Shown: positions 38,533 to 49,734 of the stretch, in pieces
Layout of the letters: each line of letters begins with the position of its first letter
How positions within the stretch are numbered: the first letter of the stretch is position 1
Assembly: GCA_010094045.1 (NCBI GenBank)
Contig: ML986740.1
Location: 1-64,000 of the forward strand
From: Lojkania enalia
Taxonomy: Eukaryota; Ascomycota; Dothideomycetes; Pleosporales
Length of the DNA: 64,000 nucleotides
Reading direction: 5' to 3'
Notes under the pieces: model-generated
What the model was told of the DNA's origin: nothing
The model's input: the letters and a program-made list of their open reading frames with translations, nothing else
Databases searched by the model: none
Program-made: the position numbers and the translations under genes

Positions 38533-40506
38533 ATGGGTACGGTATTTGTGTGCATTTCTAAGCCTGGTATAGCGCTTGAGGGCGTTTCTTTGTACGGATA
38601 AATTTCTCTATGGTAGCATTTGTATCTAGAATAGGCAGGCTCTACTTATTGGAATCTCGGGGCTGATATATAAATAGCGGTTAAATTGTTTAAGTTCTTG
38701 CAAACGCTTCAACCAAAGTCGGAGTGAAAGAAGTTAATATAGCGTAATAATTATGGACGTTGCTACCAACGAAAAAACCTTTTTTTTTTTTTTTTTTTTC
38801 AAATGGTTGTCGTGAAATAGTATCACAAGTATTGTCCCGTTTCAACTACCAAAAACGACCCCTGAGATTTGGGATAGGTTTATCTGTGACAAAGCTTTCC
38901 ACGCGATATTTGAATCTTCTATGGAAGCTACCTAAATTTGTTCAACATATAATTTACGCATGAGCTTAGGATATGTTGCATGGACTACGGTACCGTGGAG
39001 ATACTCAAGCGAGTTCATCCATTTCCTTTCCGGCACCCCTGCCGTGAAGACAATCTGCAGGGTAGGTGACGGTATTACCGGAAACTAAGTTCTCTAGAAC
39101 GCTTGTTAGATTAAAGTTGTGGTACCAGCTTCAACTAGTCTGTGCGAGCATTCATTCGATTCATCAACAGTTTTTAGGCCCTCAGGGTAGCATATGCAAC
39201 GCCAGCGAACTATCCTCCTGAATTTCCTCCCTCGAGCAAGCCCCCGCCCAAAGCTAGCCCCACACCATCGCACGCCTCGCCATTAAAGACAGCACTAGTC
39301 CCCGTCATACTCTGCATCATACACCATGTCTCATCCTCCTCCGAATACCCCAAAATATGCGGCACCAACCACCAAGAGCACCTGAAACTAGCTCTTGGCA
39401 AAACGAAACTGGGGATTAGGGGTTTTACTATAGGACCGTAGAGTCTCCTAAAGGATTAGGAATGCTTGCATTGCGAAAAGAGCTTGGGATTGTGTTAGGA
39501 ACAAGAGTTGTGCATTTCCCTTACTGCCGGGGAGACGAGCACATGGTCGGTTTACGGATCCCTAGTCCGCGGGAACTGAGCTTGAAATTTATCTCGGCCG
39601 TTCTCTCGAGGAGAAGGGGGTCCGAAGGGTTGGTAGGACAGAGGCACTGTAATCGTATCACTCGTGTAGCAGGGCAACAAGAGCGTATTACTTCGATGCA
39701 GAGGCCACCTCCGTATCATGCTTTCGTATCTCTACAAACCTTGATCAAACACCTAAAATATGATATTTCCTCACCGCATCGGCGGCCAAAGAATCCTCCA
39801 AATAATATATCAAGAAGGCCCGGGGCATCATTACATCACTATCCATTCCAATAATTTAAAACTAGGACAAGTACATCCCTCCTCAACTAACCAAATCTTC
39901 GTCGCCCAATGCATCCTGCACCTTCTGCTCGACTCCATGAAGCCTGTATACGTACGAACAACCTACCCAACCCCTTTACCGTCTCAAGAGAGGACCGTAA
40001 AGACGAGATCGAGTAGGAAAAAAGGAGCAAAACGGAGTAGAAGGCTGGGAGAATAGTGAGTAGTGGAAGAGCTTAGTCGATGTGGGTTTTCCTTCAGGAA
40101 CCTGTGTGTCTTTCTATCGCTGGGTTGAGTCAGACGGGTATCTTTCGTACTACTTGAAGGGGATGTACATGCCTCTAGAGCGGTGATGGATCGTGGAGAA
40201 TCTGTGATGTTCACGTTGGTGAGACATGGGATAATGACACTGGGCAAGGGAGTTTCGGATCAGTAAAGCGAGGTGTAGACTCGAGGATAATGAAACGGAC
40301 CATTTGCTGGCCATCTAACAAGACGTCACAGCAACCATACGTAGCACCTTCCCCACAAACACGACCCCATGTATTAGAGCGAAAAGCACAAACTCCGGAC
40401 ATATTAGAAATTCAAGGACCTCTGCATTACAAAAATCATCATATACAAAACTCTACCAAGAAGAACTCTCACCCTCTTCACAATATAAGTAATATGAACA
40501 ACATCC
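38533..40506. other. Gene-free stretch of about 2 kb
   Basis: No gene was recognised. A run of 20 T lies at 38,780-38,799. A minus-strand frame at 39,210-39,401 (WWLVPHILGYSEEDETWCMM) looks protein-like but has no start context and no family; it could be the last exon of a lost gene. Confidence 0.4.
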
Positions 40507-41739
40507 TCAACCTGCCCTCCTGGTCGTCCTATTCCTGATCTCCGCCGCCTCGACCTTCAAGTTACCCCCATCCTTCTCAATATGCACCGCGCTCACATAA
40601 TCCGTTGCCTCGACAATGGCGGGCGTCACATTGCCCGGTGTTGCCGGCGGCGTTGCAACGTCGATGCCCTCGACTAGCGTTTTCTCTTCCTCCTTCACAA
40701 TCTCTGGCGTAGCCTTCTCCGGCATCCGCGTACCGAATGGCGGGTCGAAACGTTTACGGATCGTCTCGATCATCTTGCCAAACCAGTACCAGTTTAGGCC
40801 GTTCAGTGTAATGTTGGATAGGAGATAGCAGCCCGCAAGCCACATCGGGACCACGCGGTCGCCTGCGAATTTCATGATCTCACTTCCCTGCACGCCATTG
40901 ATTGTGCTATTCGTATTTCCGAGCTCATGGTCGCGCTGCGCGATGTGGCCGTGGTTAAGCGCCTTGTAGACGTCGATGTAAACGCAGTACGACTGATAGG
41001 AGCCCCATACCAGACGCGCCGAGAAGAAGGTGAAAAGGAGGAGGATGCCGTTGTAGAGCTGGAGCTTGGAGCCTGTGAGATTGAGCTTATCGCAGAACCA
41101 ATGGATGTTTAGGAATGGCGACGACAGTTCGTAGAGGATGAACGTCGGGCCGTAGAAATTGAGGAACGGTCTCTGCGCGCAAGCGTCAACATAATCCCTC
41201 TGATCAAAACCATATATAGAATGAGGGGAGGTCTGGAAAGAAGAGGCCATACGTACGAAACCAAGCGAGAAAACAAAGAGCGCGGAAACAGCATGCGCCA
41301 GCATCCCGAGACCGAAAATATTAATATTCTGCAAGGTTATGAATAGATCCCAGACAAAGTATCCGCCAGCGAACGCCTGGATGAGCCCGGATGCTCCTGT
41401 GTATCCCCATATTTTGCCCTGCCAGTTCATTTCCGCTCGCTCCTCGTCTGCGAATATGACCCATAACGCCAGAACGTTTATAAGGGAGCTCTGGACAAAG
41501 GATACAATATGCGCATCCCAATTCAGTTTCGTCCTCGCATTGAACTTATTGTATATCCGCGGGAAGAAGAAGCGCGAGAAGGTGGGGGCTAGGTATACGT
41601 TTGTGACATGGTACAGTAACGCGGCGATTGCGACCTCGTGGAAATGGAGCGGGAGCGTATGTAGGGAAAGATACTCGGCGATGGGTCGGATGAGATTCTG
41701 AAGGGCCTCTGGAGGCGGGATTGGGAAGGGATCGTGCAT
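40507..41739 (-). CDS. TLC-domain (TRAM-LAG1-CLN8) membrane protein, TMEM56/TLCD4-like
   Basis: Join of 41,739-41,257 and 41,172-40,507, 382 residues. The open frame can be extended 22 codons upstream only with a GTG, so I chose the first ATG, which has A at -3. An 84-nt intron (GTACGT...GCAG) has no stop and a length divisible by three, so the unspliced frame is also open. Splicing joins FSLGF to RPFLNFYGPTFILYELSSPF, which reads as continuous TLC domain. About six to seven hydrophobic segments follow an N-terminal tail. The C-terminus after about residue 300 is hydrophilic and charged. Members of this family lie in the ER or Golgi and act in lipid metabolism or trafficking; the ceramide synthase Lag motif is not seen, so that activity is unlikely. 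Confidence 0.82.
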   Translation of the reverse strand: MHDPFPIPPPEALQNLIRPIAEYLSLHTLPLHFHEVAIAALLYHVTNVYLAPTFSRFFFPRIYNKFNARTKLNWDAHIVSFVQSSLINVLALWVIFADEERAEMNWQGKIWGYTGASGLIQAFAGGYFVWDLFITLQNINIFGLGMLAHAVSALFVFSLGFVRMASSFQTSPHSIYGFDQRDYVDACAQRPFLNFYGPTFILYELSSPFLNIHWFCDKLNLTGSKLQLYNGILLLFTFFSARLVWGSYQSYCVYIDVYKALNHGHIAQRDHELGNTNSTINGVQGSEIMKFAGDRVVPMWLAGCYLLSNITLNGLNWYWFGKMIETIRKRFDPPFGTRMPEKATPEIVKEEEKTLVEGIDVATPPATPGNVTPAIVEATDYVSAVHIEKDGGNLKVEAAEIRNRTTRRAG

Positions 41740-41932
41740 GATGAAGGGTGCAGCAGGGTGGGGTTTCGGAGCTGCGATGCAAGGGACAGTGGCCGAAAGT
41801 CGCACAGTGATGTTAAGGGGGGATTGCGAGTAGGCGGGAGAACGGCGGAGGTATTATGAACAAAAATGCAAGGCAGAAGTAGCGAATGAGGAGCTGGGGG
41901 TCGGCACCGCAGCATGCAGTGTGGGTAGATAT

Positions 41933-41964
<32 letters not shown>

Positions 41965-44067
41965 TGGTAGCTGTCGTGGTGCGTGTGAAGGGTGGATCCA
42001 AGCCACCAGCGCGGAGGTTGCCTGCCCAACAAGTCCAGTTCGGTCCCTTTAAGCTGACATTTTTACGCGGGTCAAGAAGGCCTACCAAATTTTGCTCATG
42101 CCTTGCAATCACATCGAAACCCCACGGGACGCTTGAATGTGAAGCTATTCAATACAAGGATCATTTAGGCTGGTCACCGTCCCGGTCCCGAGCACGCGAC
42201 GCTCATCCTAGGGCTGCACCGCCACAGAGTGAGGCGTCTGTATTACGGGCCCCAAGACGCCAAGAATGATGGACTACGGCACGCGACCTACGCACTCATT
42301 GTTTCTCACTGTCCTGGAGAGCCTTTCATCTGAAAATAGTAATGCAGATTGCGCTGCTAATAGTGGCTCCGCAGAGGAGGACATAGTTCCGCTCCCGTAC
42401 CGAACCCATTTTTTTTCTGACCGAGACCGCCGATATGCCTAGTAGAACCGCTTTCAAAACAAAATGCTGGGTATCTAAATAAATAATAAAAATAAAAAGC
42501 TTCAAGTCTCAATATATTAAACCACAAAAGCATCAACTTTGTGCTTCAGCTAGCAATCCCTGCATAAATCATCCCGCAAATGCTCCGCGTACGCTTCTGG
42601 AGAACGGGCTCCGACATACGATGTCCGCTCTACCTAGTGTAGCAGGGAGTAAAAGTCCTGCAAGGTTTCATAACTCGGTATTTGTCTGTCCTTGGGTTTA
42701 CTAGGCTGAGCTGGAGGCGGATCTGTTATGGTCATCTTCCCTTTTATAGTCGCAGGAGCGTACCGAATTGAGATAGTTAAGGGGAGCTTGCTGGCTTCTA
42801 TTCTTTGATGGCTTGCTTCCAAGGACGAAGGAGATGCCGGCATGCCTGACGGAACCTGGCGTACTCGACCCCGAGCCTTGGCGTGTCATGCTGTGACTTG
42901 GTTAGATCTATCGTTTCCGGCGTTTTCGCTCTAAAGCGATTTCCATTCGTCGCTCGAAGGAGCTCCCTAAAAGTAAATAATATACCCCGATTTAATTAAA
43001 AAGACATTTCCCCTTCCTCCTTAGCACCTCCTATCATCTCTCGCAAGTCTAGTTAAATACCAATCTAGACCGCCCACATCACCTCGGTAATATTTTCGGA
43101 TCTGAACAACAGACTGAAAGCCTGCCTCATCCCATACTCATTCTGATACAGATTCCGCTTATTATTCTCACTCCCCTTGCCTCCTGGGATCCGTTCAGGG
43201 TCCTCGAGGAACGGATGAACAATGCCGAGCTCATAGTTGACCTCCCAATTTATCTCGTTCTGGTTTTTTTTCATGGACTAACAAACATCCATCTTCTTAG
43301 CTCAAACGTCCTGCAACTAAGAATAGCTTCCGGATATGGAGAGTTACTCTCTGTGGGCATCAGCAAACGGGGGCAGCAGAATGCATGAAGTGATTTGGTT
43401 GTTGGCTAGCTACGGCTGTGAGGGGTCTGCCATGAATCGAAGGGTATAACATACAGCGAGAGTTCTGTTATAGTTTACTGTTGGGGTGTGGGCGATGCAT
43501 GAATTTTGGCTGACACGGCTGCGGTTCTGACATGGCAGACGCACTATGGTGGTGCGTGAAGAAGAGTCGAGGGGCTTCAGAGGATGTAGACGCCGCCCAT
43601 ATTCCGTCTGTGAGACGCCTGAGCATCTTTGAACTCGTAGAACTCATTACATTTAGAGCCGACGATTTTAGAGAAAGAATATTTATGTCAAGAGCGCGAT
43701 TCTGGTCGTTGAACCAGAGACTTGGAGTATCAATGGGTATGTCTTAATGAATGATGCGATCCGGGAGAGGAAGGACAAATTTAGGTTCGAGCTCGACGGC
43801 AATTCAATTCAATTCAATTCTTAAACTGGAGATCAGAGTAATTGTATCTTGTCACACAGACATCTCATGTCCTATGTCCAGGAAGCTTAAGGCGACGCGC
43901 CTCGGGTGAGAAGTGGAGCCAGGGTCCACTCTTGGCGGTGAAGCTAAAAAGCTACAAAGCGGAGATGCGGAGGTTTTTGCATCATTCGACTTTTGGAGCG
44001 TATAATAATAGCTTTACCCCATCGTTCGACTCTTCTTTCAGCGCGGTCCTGCTCACATGGCACGAAT
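41740..44067. other. Gap of about 2.3 kb, no confident gene
   Basis: It holds the upstream region of the TLC gene with a 30-G run, a (AATTC)4 repeat at 43,801-43,820, and the upstream region of the seryl-tRNA synthetase gene. A 69-codon minus-strand frame from an ATG at 43,274 (ending at 43,065) has no recognisable family. Confidence 0.4.
41933..41962 (+). repeat. Run of 30 G
   Basis: An unbroken run of 30 G on the plus strand (C on the strand of the TLC gene, about 195 nt upstream of its ATG). A run this long could form G-quadruplex structure, and its length may be misassembled. Confidence 0.95.
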
Positions 44068-45612
44068 ATGGCCCCAAAGTTCCTTTCACTCGCCTGCGCC
44101 GATTGCCGAGTAAGCTTGCCCCGAGGCAAGGTTGTATCCAACCGCCTCCAATGCCGGCCCTTCACCAGACCCGCCTTCGCACCCAAGCCCGCGATCGATG
44201 TCAAACACATTCGACAGAACCCAGGCCTCTACTCGCAGAATTGCATCGATCGCAATTATGCTGCACACAAAGACACGCCATGGAAGATAATCGATCTCCA
44301 CGAACAATGGCTGGCGCTCCAAGTCGGAGCTCGCACTTTGCGGGAACGTAGCAACCAGTTCCGCCGTGAGCTCGCCAACCCCGCCTCCTTTGTCGGTGAG
44401 GAGGATGAGCCCCAGGACCGAGACCGGGGTACCATAATGAAGGAGGCCAAGCAACTGAAGAGAGAGCTCAGCGCAATCGAAGAGCGGGAAACAGCTCTCC
44501 AGGACGAGATTGAGAACCTGGCGCAAGATTTACCCAATCTGAGTAGCACGCATACACCAGTTGGCACGGAGCCCGAGATAATTGGATACATCAACGATCA
44601 CCCCGAACCTGACCCTTCCAAATCTGACCGCGTTTGGAGATCCCACATTCATATTGGCTCGGAGCTTGGAATACTAGACTTTACGGGCGCGGCACAGACG
44701 TCAGGGTGGGGATGGTACTATCTGGTCGGCCAGGGAGCAATGATGGAGCAAGCACTGGTCCAATACGCGCTCAACGTTGCACGGAAGAGAGGATGGAAGG
44801 CCGTTTCACCTCCATCGCTTGTATACACACACATTGCTGCCGCGTGCGGATTCCAGCCTCGGGACCAGAACGGCGAGCAACAGGTATATACGATTGAACA
44901 GGCAGACAAGGACAAAGCCAAGCCATCGCTGGCTCTTGCTGGCACAGCGGAGATACCACTAGCCGGGATGAAGGCGAACCAAACACTGGAAGACTCTGAA
45001 CTCCCGCTGAAAACTGTTGGCGTGAGCAGATGCTACCGCGCCGAAGCTGGGGCTCGAGGCGTCGACACCAAGGGTCTATATCGCGTTCACGAATTCACAA
45101 AAGTCGAAATGTTCGCCTGGACGCTTCCAGACAACATTTCTCAGGACCAGTTTTCCGTCCCCGCAGACTCAACATCAGAAGCCATCTTCGACGAGATGCT
45201 ATCAATCCAGAAAGAGATATTGGATTCTCTTGGTCTCCACTGTCGAATCCTAGAAATGCCAACCACAGACCTCGGAGCTAGCGCCTCCCGAAAACGCGAC
45301 ATCGAAGCCTTCTTTCCCTCCCGGCGCGAGAGAGACGATGGCTGGGGGGAAGTCACGTCAACGTCGATTTGTACAGACTATCAAACGCGTCGACTTCACA
45401 CTCGAGTCGTGCTAGAAAAGGCCGGACGTAAGTTGGATTTCCCGTATACATTGAACGGCACTGCGCTGGCCGTGCCACGGGTATTGGCAGCGATTCTCGA
45501 GAATCATTGGGACGAAAGGGAATACAGCGTAAGGATACCCGAGGTGCTGAGGCCGTTCATGGGTGGGTTGGAGAAGATTCATGTGACGAAGCCTGGGACG
45601 GGGAGTTATTAA
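44068..45612 (+). CDS. Seryl-tRNA synthetase, probably mitochondrial
   Basis: A single-exon frame of 514 residues from the first ATG (44,068). The open frame reaches further upstream only through a non-ATG codon. The N-terminus is basic and free of acidic residues for about 25 residues (MAPKFLSLA...RVSLPRGKVV), as in mitochondrial presequences. Residues about 45-175 form the tRNA-binding helical arm (long charged coiled coil, IMKEAKQLKRELSAIEERE). The class II core has motif 2 (RCYRAEAGARGVDTKGLYR, then HEFTKVEMF) and motif 3 (TLNGTALAVPRVLAAILENH). It attaches serine to tRNA-Ser for organelle translation. The arrangement near the start resembles yeast DIA4 homologues. An intron upstream of the chosen start cannot be excluded. 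Confidence 0.9.
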   Translation: MAPKFLSLACADCRVSLPRGKVVSNRLQCRPFTRPAFAPKPAIDVKHIRQNPGLYSQNCIDRNYAAHKDTPWKIIDLHEQWLALQVGARTLRERSNQFRRELANPASFVGEEDEPQDRDRGTIMKEAKQLKRELSAIEERETALQDEIENLAQDLPNLSSTHTPVGTEPEIIGYINDHPEPDPSKSDRVWRSHIHIGSELGILDFTGAAQTSGWGWYYLVGQGAMMEQALVQYALNVARKRGWKAVSPPSLVYTHIAAACGFQPRDQNGEQQVYTIEQADKDKAKPSLALAGTAEIPLAGMKANQTLEDSELPLKTVGVSRCYRAEAGARGVDTKGLYRVHEFTKVEMFAWTLPDNISQDQFSVPADSTSEAIFDEMLSIQKEILDSLGLHCRILEMPTTDLGASASRKRDIEAFFPSRRERDDGWGEVTSTSICTDYQTRRLHTRVVLEKAGRKLDFPYTLNGTALAVPRVLAAILENHWDEREYSVRIPEVLRPFMGGLEKIHVTKPGTGSY

Positions 45613-46420
45613 TCGCGTATGGCCTGTCTACTTTTGTTTCTTGTGTGATCCAAACTACTGTGCATACGTCGTACGGAGCAAATAGTTTTTCTTTTGCTTG
45701 GGTATCCGTAAATATACTGGGTCGGAGGCGCTATTCACGTCGAAGAACCATTCGACTTCCTCGACCATCTACACTCCCCGTAGCCAACACCAAGGAACTC
45801 GCCCTGCGTGACCATGAAAATCACAGTCCAATCCACAGCTGAAGGCGGACCCTCGATCAAGGCGAAATGGAAGCTTGGCCCGGCTACACACGGCCATTGG
45901 TGCACAGGCCGGACAGGGGGGCCTGACTGTGCAGAAGAACAGAGCTGGATCCCCCCAAGCGTCGACTCGGGTGCATCAGCAGCTGCATGCGAGCAACGGC
46001 TATGCGGGACCCATTCGCCACGATCGCTGCAATTCCTCTGACTCTGAGCAGCTCTTGAAACGCACCACCTCGTCCGCCAGAGAAGAGAGTAGGGCCGAGT
46101 TTGACACCAGGAGCTGTGTGTCTATTGATATCGGCTCGGGTCGAAGCGTCAATCTCGGAGGGCGGGGGTGAGTACAGCCTCAGAGAAGCCAGCCTCTCCG
46201 CTCTCGCTCTCGTCACCAGCTGCTGCACCTCGACCTGGTCCTGCATCGAGAACAACACAACGTCGCAGCCACGCTGTTTCCGACGCGCCCCTCTCTGAAT
46301 TCGCGTACTAGACTATCCCCCCGAGTTTTGCGATAGACCGCATTGTCCCGGAAGACATTGAGAGCGACATCCCCTCCCAACTACGGTGGCGCACCCCCGC
46401 GGGATTCTGTTAGGGACACC

Positions 46421-46456
<36 letters not shown>

Positions 46457-46504
46457 CTCTCTCTCTCTCTCTCTCAAGAGCTAGACGCGCGAACAGAGTA
46501 GCGC
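45613..46504 (+). other. Upstream region of the BTB gene with protein-like but interrupted frames
   Basis: A plus-strand frame (about 45,875-46,171) reads LLKRTTSSAREESRAEF and ends at a TGA that overlaps a GTGAGT splice-donor-like site (46,168). Another frame from about 46,129 reads PAAAPRPGPASRTTQRRSHA, crosses one TAG at 46,309-46,311, and continues PPSFAIDRIVPEDIESDIPS to 46,411. Both look like real coding sequence but I could not join them to each other or to the BTB frame. They may be upstream exons, upstream ORFs in a long leader, or an exon carrying sequence errors. Confidence 0.3.
46423..46475 (+). repeat. (CA)n(CT)n microsatellite
   Basis: Fifteen CA units (46,423-46,452) run directly into about eleven CT units (46,453-46,475), about 30 nt upstream of the BTB start codon and so probably within its leader or an intron. 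Confidence 0.95.
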
Positions 46505-48049
46505 ATGGTTTCCTACCCGGATTCGCAAGGCGCAGAGCGCTCTCTCGCCATTCGCCGCCCGCCGTCCGTCGCATCGCACTCGTCGCGCACCTCCACCGTA
46601 CGTAGACACCGCCCGCACCGGTCACACTTCGGGGGCTCGTCGTACCAGCCGCAGAATGAGTTCCCCGTTTTCACACACACGGGTGACGTCGAGATCAGAA
46701 TTGCAAATGGGAGGAAGGAGCAGCGTTATCTCCTGCATAAGTTGATCCTCACACAATGCTCGGGCTTCTTCGAGGCGGGGACCAGTGATGAGTGGGCGAG
46801 TGCGGGGGAGGGTAGCAATGCACAGAGCCAGAACGCGGCAGCGCTGGCGAGGATGCCTCCCAGTGCGGCCCAGGCTGTACAGCAGAAGAAGAGGTGGAGG
46901 TATGAGTTGGATTGGGGGCAGAACGACGACGAGATTCCCATGTTGGTGCAGAAGGTTGGTCTATCCCTCCCTTCCGCCTGACACTCTCCGCTAATTGTTG
47001 GATAGAAGACTACGCCCACGATATTCGGCGGCGATGCCTCTTCGCAGCAGCAACCGCCCCCCCCAACTAACAAGCCTAGAGCTCCTTCCTCGGGCTTCTT
47101 CCGCAGCATGGCCAATTTCTCCTCTCTTCACGTCCCCGCGACTGAGCAAGATCCCGATGACGACACCTTCCGCGATTACGACAACCTCTTCCGAGTCTTC
47201 TACAATTACCCGCCGACGCTCGACCCCATAAACATCGCGAATGCGTACGTGGAGTGCAAGTCGTTGCTGCATCTTGCCGACATGTACGACGCGCTCGAAG
47301 TCATTGGCCCGCGTGTGGACCACCACCTGTTGCGATTCCAAGGCCGGCTATGGAAACAGATCGCCAAATACCCACCCAGCTATCTCAAACTAGGATACCT
47401 GGCGCGGAGCAAAGCCATCTTCGCAGAGGCAATGGTACACGTCGTCGGGCAATGGCCGCAAGGTCAAAACCAGCTCCGGGGCCAAACCCCCGACTCCGTC
47501 ATCGACCTAATCGAAGACAAAGTTGACGAAATGGACGAAATGAAGGCCAAAATTGAGGGTAAATTATTCAGGCTGACCCTCACTACTAGCCGCGGCGAGC
47601 GCGTCACTCCGAGCAACAACTGGCTGGACTGGATGGCCATGTCACTGTTTCGCCAGTGGCTCGCCGAAAACACAACTCCCCCGCCCATTCCCATCCTCAA
47701 GTCCCCGCGCCACCCGCCCTCCCGCCACGGCGCCCCCGAAACACTACCCCCGGCCCCGCCCCCCATCTTCAATACCGGCCGCATCTTCCGGCTACTCGGC
47801 CAGGGCGGCTCTGCATACCTCGGCCACGACGAGTGCAAGAGGTTCCTCAGGCTCAGCCCCGAGCACTACAGTCGCGAAAATTTGAAGCGCTTCGAGCGGA
47901 GCATGGAGGAGATTAAGAATAAAGCAAAAGATGTTGTCAAGCCGCTCATGCGCCATTTCTTGGAATGTGATCTCTGGGGTTTGGGAGGCGGGCTGCCGTA
48001 TTTAACGTGTACGAGGGTGGAACCGCAGGATTTTCCTTGGGATGAATGA
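46505..48049 (+). CDS. BTB/POZ-domain protein
   Basis: Join of 46,505-46,954 and 47,006-48,049, 497 residues. The 51-nt intron starts GTTGGT, which is weak, and ends GGATAG; splicing keeps the frame and connects EIPMLVQK to KTTPTIFGGD. ATG 46,505 is preceded by an in-frame TAG, which fixes it as the start unless an upstream exon is spliced in. Residues about 50-95 form the first half of a BTB fold (GDVEIRI, then YLLHKLILTQCSGFFEAG). After a low-complexity insert the second half follows (FRVFYNYPPTLD, NIANAYVECKSLLHLADMY), so the domain is split by about 100 residues. The C-terminal part is conserved-looking with a Pro-rich segment. BTB proteins mediate dimerisation or bind cullin ligases; the partner here is unknown. 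Confidence 0.8.
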
Positions 48050-49365
48050 CTGGGACATGGTGGTGGTGGGGGCCGGCTTGATTTGGTGGTTGGGATGGAG
48101 TGAATTTGATGGGCTTAGATTGTTTTTCTGCTTGCATGGCGTGGAATTCTTATGGGCGTGGGTGGTGATGTTATGTTGCATTTCTATGGCCTTTTCTTTG
48201 TCTGGTTTGGGTTTGGTGAAAGATACCCTTGAATGTTGGTATTGTTATTGCACGCTCATTCTTCTGGCTGGGGATCTTGGTAATGATGGTATGACTTGAT
48301 AGGGACTGGTGGAGGTGGGGGTAATTAGGGAGTTTTGGGGGCGGTGAAAGGGCGTAGGAATCCGGGGAAAGTGTGCTGGTCATACTTCCCTCACTCCTGT
48401 TCGGCCTGAGTTTTGATGGATTCGGAGAGGAGTGTTGTTGGCTAGTGGGTGGGGGGTTGTAAATAGTGGGAAGATAATGTCTGGAATTTGTTTTGTTATG
48501 TGTGCTCTAGTGCGGTCCACTATCCCGATGATAGTGAAAGTGTCTATATACGCTTTTTGGGTTATTATGGAATTGTGATTGTGGATATGCGCTTGTAGGG
48601 CATGGGTGGTGGGATAGAATTTGTGGGGAGTGGGGAATAGATGGTGCGGATGCGGATGCGTACTAGGAGGTTTAGGAGGGCAATAGAAAGCGGCAGGGAT
48701 TGGGCCGACGAGGTTGAGAATGGAGGATTGGAAAGTGGTAGGAAGGATCGTATGATATTGTAAGTCAAGATATTTGGCTGGACTGATATAACTAGGAATA
48801 TGGAAGAGTGAGTGATGATCCCGCAAAGTCGATATTTATCATAGTAGAAAGAGGCGTTGGCCGATCGCCGTAGCTTATAGGCTAACATCTTTCCAGCACC
48901 CTGCACATTAGAGCGGGAACCAAACTAGAAGTGCACACACCACAAGCCGATGTCCTGCGAAAAGTAATAGTTCAAGACCGTACAAGTAGCTGGAGGTCGG
49001 ATGCCAACTCTTGTGAGACGGGATTCCCGCTAATGCATCGCAGCCTCTGACGTGTAGCCAATTAGCGTAGATCTAAAAAGCGAAGTTCGCGTTTCGGTGC
49101 GAAACGCCGATTCATCCTTTGAATGCTCTTATACATCGAGCTGGCGTCCCGCAGCTGAAGGACGATGTCAATGTTCTGACAAGTGAATCGAGCCGAAGGA
49201 GTGGTATGAGAGTTAGAAGAGTGGCGAACGAGAGGTGGAGTATAAGGGGGAGAAGCGGGTAGTGAAATAGTTCTCGCGTCTGTCTAGTAACATTGAGGGT
49301 TTTCATCTTCGGTCTCTTCTATTCGAGAGTCATTCATATTACTGAACCTGTCCTTGATACCGTGC
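48050..49365. other. Gene-free stretch of about 1.3 kb
   Basis: G/T-rich on the plus strand to about 48,900, with long stop-poor frames on the opposite strand that are products of composition. No domain seen. Confidence 0.45.
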
Positions 49366-49734
49366 ATGTCCTGCACAACCCTTCCCTCAACAACGCCATA
49401 CCACCACAAATCCACCAACAGCATGCCCACATGCTCCCAGCGCGCTAACAACTTCTACGCCACTCCACCCGTGATAAACGACACCGGTGCGGCGCTCGAA
49501 TGGTACTGGAACTCGAAACGCGAGTTCGCAGATATGGAGCAAGGGTTGAGCGACGCGCGGCGACAGATTGAGAAAGAGGAAGCGAAGCTGAAGGACAGGT
49601 ATAGGAAGATGGGCATACTAGTTGATAGGTGCAAGGCATTTGGGGAGATGTTAGGAAAGGTGGAGGGTCTGTTGAGGGAGAAGGGGATGGTGGGAAGGGA
49701 TGGGAAGGTGCTGGAGTGGGGGGAGATGAAATGA
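49366..49734 (+). CDS. Small hypothetical coiled-coil protein
   Basis: 122 residues from the first ATG in the frame (49,366); the four preceding codons are open but lack ATG. The first 40 residues are Thr/Ser/Pro-rich. Residues about 50-105 are strongly charged and helical (EFADMEQGLSDARRQIEKEE, then AKLKDRYRKMGILVDR) with heptad-like spacing. No family recognised. Codon use and composition resemble the neighbouring genes, which supports it weakly. Confidence 0.45.
   Translation: MSCTTLPSTTPYHHKSTNSMPTCSQRANNFYATPPVINDTGAALEWYWNSKREFADMEQGLSDARRQIEKEEAKLKDRYRKMGILVDRCKAFGEMLGKVEGLLREKGMVGRDGKVLEWGEMK

Noticed and set aside
41813..42112. Poly-proline open frame on the minus strand
   Set aside because: The Pro run is only the translation of the 30-base homopolymer.
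43065..43274. 69-codon minus-strand frame with ATG
   Set aside because: Too short and unlike any family known to me; not counted as a gene.
43993..44067. Upstream extension of the seryl-tRNA synthetase frame
   Set aside because: It has no ATG; the first ATG at 44,068 already gives a presequence-like N-terminus.
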